64,000 bases of DNA, taken from contig NZ_CAOJCN010000002.1 of assembly GCF_948329515.1 (NCBI RefSeq), positions 554,788 to 618,787 on the forward strand, in the 5' to 3' direction. How positions within the stretch are numbered: the stretch's first letter is position 1; each line of letters begins with the position of its first letter. The stretch is from Cohnella rhizoplanae (lineage in GTDB: Bacteria; Bacillota; Bacilli; Paenibacillales; Paenibacillaceae). Of the stretch, positions 58,586 to 64,000 are shown piece by piece. Position numbers and translations under genes: made by a program. The notes under the pieces are model-generated. The model was given only the letters and a program-made list of their open reading frames with translations. It searched no databases and had not been told where the DNA came from.

Positions 58586-60337
58586 ATGGAAAACACGGAG
58601 CGGCTGCAAAGCCAGAAGGTCAGGCAAATGAGCTTCGAGGGAGACGCGCTGCGGATGTCGATGGACTGGTCGGTGGCGGACCTGGACAAGGCGCAGGTGC
58701 TCGTCGAGAGCACGGAGGGCTCGAGCCATCCGAGCTCCTACCATCTGGGCGAGCTGGTCGCGGAGATGGAGAAGGGCGTCCTGCAGAGCGGAGGCAAGCC
58801 GGCCGTCTACACGACGACGGACATCTGCGACGGTATCGCGCAAGCGCATGCGGGCATGCGGTATTCGCTGGCCTCCCGGGATGCGATCGCCTCGATGGTG
58901 GAGATCCATGCGCGGGCGACGCCGTTCGACGCGATGGTGTTGAGTTCGGCCGGGGACAAGGCGGTACCCGCCCATCTAATGGCGATCGCCAGAATGGACG
59001 TTCCGGCGATCCACGTGCCGGGCGGCGCGATGGGCGCCGGTCCTTGCATGAAGTCGAACGAAGAGCTGTGGCATATGAGCGTCGAGGTCAAGGAAGCGAA
59101 AATGTCGAAGGAGGAATTCCTCGCCTTCCAGCGCGCCTGCTGTCCGACCTGCGGCGCCTGCCAATACATGGGCACCGCCGCCACGATGCAGGTCATGGCC
59201 GAAGCGCTCGGACTGGCGCTGCCCTGGTCCGCGCTGATCCCGGCGACGAACGCCGAGATCCGGCGCATGGCGCGGGCGGCGGGCCAGCAGGTCATGAGCC
59301 TGCTGCGGGACGACATCCGGCCGTCCCGCATTCTGACGCGCAAAGCGTTCGAGAACGCCGTCATGATCCACTCGGCGATCGGCGGTTCCCTGAACGCGGT
59401 CATGCATCTGATCGCGATCGCCCGGGAGGCCGGCATCGCCATCGACGCCGGCCTGTTCGACGAGATCCACCGCGAGATTCCGGTGCTCGTCGATACGAAG
59501 ACGGCGGGCAAGTATCCGACGGAGCTGTTCTGGTACGCGGGCGGAGTGCCGGCGGTCATGAAGGAGCTGAAGGGAAGCCTGCACCTGGACTGCCTGACCG
59601 TCTCCGGAAGAACCGTCGGCGACAATCTCGAGCAGGTCGCGGCGAGCGAGATGCCGCGGTTCGCCGAGATGTTCCTCGCGAACTACAAGCTGGGCAAGCG
59701 CGATGTCATCTATCCGATCGGCAAGCCGCTGAAGGAAGAAGGCTCGACCGCGCTGCTCCGGGGCAATCTGGCGCCGGAGGGCGCGATCGTCAAGAAGTCG
59801 GCGGTCGTCAAGGAGATGCTCGTCCACGAGGGGCCGGCCAAAGTGTACGAGCGCGAGACCGACGCCGTGGACGCGCTGCTCGCCGGCGCGATCGTTCCCG
59901 GCGACGTCGTCGTCATCCGCTATCAAGGCCCGCGGGCAGTCGGCATGCCGGAGATGTTCTACATGTCCGAGCTGCTGGCCTCGGACCCGCTGCTGTCGAA
60001 GACGACCGCGCTCGTGACGGACGGCCGCTTCTCCGGCGCGACGCGCGGGCCATGCGTCGGCTATCTCTGTCCGGAGGCGCTGGACGGCGGTCCGATCGCG
60101 CTCGTCCGCGACAGGGACATCGTACGCATCGACATTCCCGCGCGCCGGCTCGACGTGATCGGCTTCGGGGGCGAACGCCGCGCCGAAGCGGACGTAGACG
60201 CCGCGCTGAACGAACGGCGCGCTTCATGGGCGCCCCCAGCGATCCGGCACGCCGGCGCGCTCGGTCAATACGCGCGGCTCGCGAGGCCCGCGCTCGAAGG
60301 GGCATCGAGCAGCGAACCGGGGGTGGACGCGCGATGA
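58586..60337 (+). CDS. IlvD/Edd family dehydratase (probable sugar-acid dehydratase) with an altered Fe-S site
   Basis: A 583-residue dehydratase of the family that includes dihydroxy-acid, phosphogluconate and aldonate dehydratases. Conserved blocks: TTTDICDGIAQAHAGM (Cys81), the CPTCGACQYMGTAATM block (Fe-S Cys), MIHSAIGGSLNAVMHLIAIA, GRTVGDNLE, RGNLAPEGAIVK, YQGPRAVGMPEMF and TDGRFSGATRGPCVG. The second Fe-S cysteine expected in a GCDK motif is Gly123 in SSAGDK. The protein may use a modified cluster or need another residue, or be a divergent subfamily. Context points to a sugar acid as substrate. The ATG at 58586 has GGAAGGAG upstream. It overlaps the peptidase gene by 4 bp. Confidence 0.85.
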   Translation: MENTERLQSQKVRQMSFEGDALRMSMDWSVADLDKAQVLVESTEGSSHPSSYHLGELVAEMEKGVLQSGGKPAVYTTTDICDGIAQAHAGMRYSLASRDAIASMVEIHARATPFDAMVLSSAGDKAVPAHLMAIARMDVPAIHVPGGAMGAGPCMKSNEELWHMSVEVKEAKMSKEEFLAFQRACCPTCGACQYMGTAATMQVMAEALGLALPWSALIPATNAEIRRMARAAGQQVMSLLRDDIRPSRILTRKAFENAVMIHSAIGGSLNAVMHLIAIAREAGIAIDAGLFDEIHREIPVLVDTKTAGKYPTELFWYAGGVPAVMKELKGSLHLDCLTVSGRTVGDNLEQVAASEMPRFAEMFLANYKLGKRDVIYPIGKPLKEEGSTALLRGNLAPEGAIVKKSAVVKEMLVHEGPAKVYERETDAVDALLAGAIVPGDVVVIRYQGPRAVGMPEMFYMSELLASDPLLSKTTALVTDGRFSGATRGPCVGYLCPEALDGGPIALVRDRDIVRIDIPARRLDVIGFGGERRAEADVDAALNERRASWAPPAIRHAGALGQYARLARPALEGASSSEPGVDAR

Positions 60338-61839
60338 GGATCATGGTAGGCGGACTGATGCAGGAGAGCAATACGTTCAGCGCCGCGGCGAGCGCGCTTG
60401 GAGACTTCGAGCGTCATTGCTACGTCGTCGGCGAGGCGCCTAGCGCTATGCTCGGCATCGAGAATGAGTGGACCGGTTTCCGCTCGGCGGCCGCGGAGGC
60501 GGGCGTCGAGCTTGTGCCGACGCTTTACGCGACGGCCGTATCCTCCGGCAGGATCGGGAGAGCTTCGCTGGACGAGCTGAAGGCGAGGCTCCTCGCCGAG
60601 ATGGACCGCGCGCTGCCATGCGACGGCATTCTGTTCGCGCTGCACGGCGCGTGGGTCGCCGAGGACGAGGACGATGCGGACGGCGAAGTGCTGGCGGCGA
60701 TCCGGGAGCGGGCGGGCCCGGACGTGCCGATCGTCGTCACGCTCGATTCGCACGCCAACGTCACCCGGAGGATGATCGCTTGCGCCGACGCGCTCGTCGG
60801 TTACCGGACGTTCCCGCACGTCGACTACGCGGACACCGGGTACAGGGCGGCCAAGCTGCTGTTCGCCGCCGTCCGGGGAGAGATCGAGCCCCGGCTCTCG
60901 CTGGCGAAGATCCCGATGATCGTGCCAGCGGAAAATCAGATGACCGACCGCGGACCGATGGCGGAATTATGGGCGGAGGCGGCGGCCGGCGAAGCTCGCG
61001 GGGTCTCGCTCGCCACGTCCCTCTTCGCGGTCCAGCCGTGGCTGGACGTGCGGGAGATGGGCTTCGCCGCCGTGACGGTGTCCGACGCGGCGGGCGCGGC
61101 TGCGGCGGAGGCCGAGGCGAAGCGCCTCGGCGAGCTGGCATGGCGACTGCGCAAGCGATTCGACGTCGACTTGTTCACGCTCTCCCAGGCGCTGGCGCTT
61201 GCCGGAGGGCCGGACGCGCGCAGGCCCGTCATCGTGTCCGACTCGGCCGACAGCCCGGGAGCGGGCTCGCCCGGCGACAGCAACGCCGTGCTGCGGGAGC
61301 TGCTGGCGTTGGGCGCAGGCCACGGTCCGAAGATGAAGTGCCTGCTCTCCATCGTGGACGCTCCAGCTGCGCGCATCGCCTGCGCGGCGGGAGCCGGCGC
61401 GCAAGTGCGGCTCAGCGTGGGCTACTCGGTCAGCACGACGCTCGGGCAGCCGCTCGAGATCGAAGGCGTCGTCGCGCGAACGGGAGACGGGCGCTTCCGC
61501 TTCGGCGGCGGCCATGTGGCGCATCTCGAGGCGAACATGGGCCGCTGCGCCGTCGTCGCGCTCGGGAGTATCTCGCTCCTCGTCATGGAAAATCCGGTGT
61601 TCACCGGCGACCCGGCGATGTACCGGTGCATGGGGCTTGAGCCCATGGAAGCGGACCTCGTCCTGGTGAAGTCCGCCGCGCAATTCCGGGCCGAGTACGA
61701 GAAGCTGTCCGATGCGATCTGCATTCTGGATACGCCGGGCGCGAGCACGGCGAATCTGACGAGTCTGCCGTACAGCAGGCTGGAGCGGCCGATGTACCCG
61801 TTCGACGACGGCTTCAGAGAGGAGGAGGCGCGCGCATGA
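60334..61839 (+). CDS. M81 family (MlrC-like) metallopeptidase
   Basis: A 501-residue protein of peptidase family M81, named for the microcystin-degrading enzyme MlrC. Start motif MIVGGLMQESNTFS-like (MRIMVGGLMQESNTFSAA), ALHGAW, the probable zinc ligands in TLDSHANVTRRM and FPHVDYADTG, and C-terminal DSADSPGAGSPGDSNAVLRELL. Related proteins hydrolyse unusual linear peptides or amides. In this operon it may open an amide bond in a sugar-amino-acid conjugate. The ATG at 60334 overlaps the TGA of the dehydratase gene; the end overlaps the next start by 4 bp. Confidence 0.88.
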   Translation: MRIMVGGLMQESNTFSAAASALGDFERHCYVVGEAPSAMLGIENEWTGFRSAAAEAGVELVPTLYATAVSSGRIGRASLDELKARLLAEMDRALPCDGILFALHGAWVAEDEDDADGEVLAAIRERAGPDVPIVVTLDSHANVTRRMIACADALVGYRTFPHVDYADTGYRAAKLLFAAVRGEIEPRLSLAKIPMIVPAENQMTDRGPMAELWAEAAAGEARGVSLATSLFAVQPWLDVREMGFAAVTVSDAAGAAAAEAEAKRLGELAWRLRKRFDVDLFTLSQALALAGGPDARRPVIVSDSADSPGAGSPGDSNAVLRELLALGAGHGPKMKCLLSIVDAPAARIACAAGAGAQVRLSVGYSVSTTLGQPLEIEGVVARTGDGRFRFGGGHVAHLEANMGRCAVVALGSISLLVMENPVFTGDPAMYRCMGLEPMEADLVLVKSAAQFRAEYEKLSDAICILDTPGASTANLTSLPYSRLERPMYPFDDGFREEEARA

Positions 61840-62600
61840 GGCTGGCGAACAAGGTGGCGCTCGTCACCGGCGGTTCCACGGGCATCGGCGAGGCGGTCTG
61901 CCTCGCGTTCGGAGCGGAGGGCGCCAAGGTCGCGGTCAACTATCTGTCCGACGCGGCGCGTGCCGCGGACGTCGCGGCGCGTATACGCGCGGCCGGCGGC
62001 GAGGCGATCGCCGTGCATGCGGACGTCAGCAGGTCGGACCAGGTGGATGCGATGTTCCGCGAGATCGGCGAGACCTGGGGCGGGGCGGACATCGTCGTCA
62101 ACAACGCCGGCATCTACCCCCGCAGGGCGTGGCATGAGATCTCCGAAGCGGAGTGGGACCGGGTGCTGGCCGTCAATCTCAAGTCCTGCTTTCTGACCAG
62201 CAAGGCGGCTTTTCCCCATATGCGGAGCCGCGGATACGGCAAGATCATTAACGTCGCGTCGGTCACGTTTTTCCGCGGGCAGGACGGATTCGCGCATTAC
62301 GTCGCCTCCAAGGGCGGCGTGATCGGCTTCACCCGGGCGCTGAGCCGGGAGGTCGGCGCGTTCGGGATCGCGGTGAACGCGGTGTCGCCGGGCGCCGTGA
62401 TGACCGAGCAGGAGCTGGCCGATCTGCCGGATCCCGCGGCGCGGGAGTCGCTTCGGGCCTACCTGGACCGGGAGCAGGCGATTCCCGGCCGGCTGCTGCC
62501 CCGCGACGTGGCGGGCTGCTTTTTATTTCTCGCGTCGGGGGACAGCGACCATATGACCGGCCAGACGCTGAACGTCGACGGCGGCTGGGCGATGCACTGA
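61836..62600 (+). CDS. Short-chain dehydrogenase/reductase
   Basis: A 254-residue NAD(P)-dependent oxidoreductase of the classical SDR family. TGGSTGIGE (about 11-19), NNAG (about 90), catalytic Ser in NVASVTFF and YVASK (about 155-159), ending LNVDGGWAMH. It would oxidise or reduce a hydroxyl/keto group in the pathway of the upstream dehydratase. ATG 61836 overlaps the peptidase stop (ATGA). The general SDR pattern does not tell the substrate. Confidence 0.92.
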   Translation: MRLANKVALVTGGSTGIGEAVCLAFGAEGAKVAVNYLSDAARAADVAARIRAAGGEAIAVHADVSRSDQVDAMFREIGETWGGADIVVNNAGIYPRRAWHEISEAEWDRVLAVNLKSCFLTSKAAFPHMRSRGYGKIINVASVTFFRGQDGFAHYVASKGGVIGFTRALSREVGAFGIAVNAVSPGAVMTEQELADLPDPAARESLRAYLDREQAIPGRLLPRDVAGCFLFLASGDSDHMTGQTLNVDGGWAMH

Positions 62601-62642
62601 TACGGATACGGATAGGGCTTACAGGATACAGGATACGGATTC
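62601..62642 (+). repeat. Simple GGATAC-type repeat between the SDR and aminotransferase genes
   Basis: TACGGATACGGATA (62601-62614) is followed by GGATACAGGATACGGAT (about 62624-62640): the hexamer GGATAC recurs at least four times. Probably slippage sequence; it contains no promoter I can support. Confidence 0.6.
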
Positions 62643-62666
62643 GTCAGAAAAAGGAGGCGCGGCAAC

Positions 62667-63977
62667 ATGCGAAGCTACGAAAAATCCAGGAGTCTGCTGG
62701 CCGAAGCGCGGGAGGTATTGGCCGGCGGCGTCGCCAGCTCGCTGCGGGCCTCGATGCGGCCCGTGCCGCTGTACGCGGCAAGCGCCGAAGGGGCGCGCGT
62801 CCGCGACGCGGACGGCAACGAATATATCGATTACCTGCTCGGCTACGGTCCGCTAATCCTGGGGCACGCGCCGGAGGCCGTGACGGATGCCGTCCACCGC
62901 GCGATGCGGCGGGGCGCCGCGTTCGGCCTGCAGCACGAGGGGGAGATCGCGCTGGCCCGGCTGCTCGCGGACCTGCTGCCCTGCGCGGATAAGGTCGCGT
63001 ACAGCGGATCGGGCACCGAGGCGGTCATGCTCGCGCTGCGGCTCGCGCGCGCCCATACCGGACGACGGCGGATCGTTCGCTTCCACGGCCATTATCATGG
63101 CTGGTCCGACGCGATCTTCACTTCCTTTCCCGCAGCGGATATGCGGCACGCGGAGCAGCGGACGACCGTGCGGATTCCCCCCGGCACCGCGGGCCAGAGC
63201 GATGGCGCGCTGGGCGATATCTTCCTGCTGCCGTGGAACGACGAAGAAGCGCTGGAATCGCTGCTTCGCGCCGAAGGCGCGGATATCGCGGCGGTCATCA
63301 CGGAGCCCGTGATGTGCAACTCGGGCTGTATCCGGCCGAAGCCGGGGTATCTGGAGCGGATGCGAAGCCTGACGGCGGAGCTCGGCATCGTCATGATCAT
63401 GGACGAGGTCATCACGGGATTCCGGCTCGGACCGGGCGGCGCGCACGGCAGATTCGGCATCCTGCCCGATCTGGCCGTCGTCGGCAAGGCGCTCGGCGGC
63501 GGCTTCGCGGTCAGCGCGGTCGCGGGCCGGCGCGAGATCATGGATCTGATCGAGGACGGCACGGTCGGCCATCTCGGAACGCTGAACGGCAACAGCGCGG
63601 CCATGGCGGCGGCGATCGCCACCGTCGAGGCGTTGTCCCGGGACGACGCGTATGCCCGAATGGAAGCGCTGATGATCCGGCTCGCGGAGGGCATCCGCGG
63701 GCTGCTCGTGCGCCACGGCGTCCGGGGCGTCGTCAATCAGCTCGGTCCCGTGTTTCATTTGATGTTCGTCGAGGCGGACGAGGTGTCCGACTTCGATACG
63801 TTCCAGCTTCGCGATGCGCGCGCCTACGGCGACTTCGCCGCGCGGATGCTGGCCGAGGGCGTGCTCCTCAGGCCCAGCGGACTGTGGTATATCTCGGCCG
63901 CGCATGGCGAAGGGGACGTCGATCGGACGCTCGACGCCGCGGACCGGGCGCTGGCGGGCATGAAGAGGACCGTATAG
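62667..63977 (+). CDS. Class III aminotransferase, glutamate-1-semialdehyde-aminomutase-like
   Basis: A 436-residue PLP enzyme of the subgroup containing glutamate-1-semialdehyde 2,1-aminomutase. The N-terminal PVPLYAASAEGARVRDADGNEYIDYLLGYGPLILGHA, phosphate-binding YSGSGTEAVMLALRLARA, FHGHYHGWSD, EPVMCN, MDEVITGFR and the cofactor lysine in VVGKALGGGF are all present. The usual haem enzyme is GsaB/HemL; location in a sugar operon suggests a relative that transaminates a keto-sugar or amino acid product. ATG 62667 follows AGGAGG. A further gene begins after the window edge (GGGAGGGGAGG at 63990-64000). Confidence 0.9.
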   Translation: MRSYEKSRSLLAEAREVLAGGVASSLRASMRPVPLYAASAEGARVRDADGNEYIDYLLGYGPLILGHAPEAVTDAVHRAMRRGAAFGLQHEGEIALARLLADLLPCADKVAYSGSGTEAVMLALRLARAHTGRRRIVRFHGHYHGWSDAIFTSFPAADMRHAEQRTTVRIPPGTAGQSDGALGDIFLLPWNDEEALESLLRAEGADIAAVITEPVMCNSGCIRPKPGYLERMRSLTAELGIVMIMDEVITGFRLGPGGAHGRFGILPDLAVVGKALGGGFAVSAVAGRREIMDLIEDGTVGHLGTLNGNSAAMAAAIATVEALSRDDAYARMEALMIRLAEGIRGLLVRHGVRGVVNQLGPVFHLMFVEADEVSDFDTFQLRDARAYGDFAARMLAEGVLLRPSGLWYISAAHGEGDVDRTLDAADRALAGMKRTV

Positions 63978-64000
63978 TTCCATTCGGGCGGGAGGGGAGG
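63978..64000 (+). other. Start region of a further gene cut by the window edge
   Basis: GGGAGGGGAGG at 63990-64000 is a strong ribosome-binding sequence 23 bp after the aminotransferase stop, so the operon probably continues beyond the window. Confidence 0.4.

Overview
The window looks like a chromosomal segment of a GC-rich, endospore-forming member of the Paenibacillaceae (Cohnella- or Paenibacillus-like). The evidence is: spore germination operons (GerA/GerB/GerC families), PrkA, SpoVR and an AbrB-type regulator; YesM/YesN two-component genes beside an Lpl-type sugar ABC importer; strong Shine-Dalgarno sites, sigma-A promoters and U-tailed terminators; and a TGTNA-N7-TNACA (GlnR/TnrA) box before a glutamine synthetase gene. 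No rRNA, tRNA, CRISPR array, complete prophage or insertion sequence was seen. The species is inferred, not demonstrated.

Layout. 1-1.5 kb: tail of an unknown gene, then a DAHP synthase gene whose promoter overlaps the preceding terminator. 1.5-14.5 kb, minus strand: a sortase and its probable substrate, a 2666-residue LPQTG-anchored protein with 13 SdrD-B-like repeats; then a two-component system (REC-BTAD regulator and a 7TM hybrid kinase that is split by a frame change). 14.6-23.3 kb: a three-copy 23-bp repeat, a luciferase-like monooxygenase, glnA, thpR, serC, trmL, an AbrB-type gene, a 36-residue membrane protein, a fold-type-I aminotransferase relative without its PLP lysine, and a Rieske protein coupled to a DUF2161 protein. 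23.5-30.8 kb: prkA, a seven-copy 72-bp hairpin array abutting a predicted PD-(D/E)XK nuclease with a helix-turn-helix, a MATE exporter, an SDR and spoVR. 31-36.8 kb: a Cho-like truncated UvrC relative, helD and recQ.

37-47.7 kb carries two germination loci. The first (gerA-gerB-gerC plus a 40-residue membrane protein) is intact. The second (two CBO0543-like membrane genes, then gerA, gerB, gerC) has large internal deletions in both gerA and gerB, while gerC is open. Between them lie a phospholipase-D-like lipoprotein and a hydroxypyruvate-isomerase-like protein.

47.8-64 kb is metabolic: a double-domain class II aldolase, a remnant of a fumarylacetoacetate-hydrolase gene, then a YesM/YesN pair, a three-gene ABC importer, a 674-residue unrecognised protein, an IlvD/Edd dehydratase lacking one expected Fe-S cysteine, an M81 (MlrC-like) peptidase, an SDR and a class III aminotransferase. 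Many of these genes overlap by 4 bp. They read as one inducible route that senses, imports and dismantles an unusual, probably nitrogen-containing sugar compound. This cluster and the 72-bp hairpin array beside the nuclease gene are the best candidates for undescribed biology.
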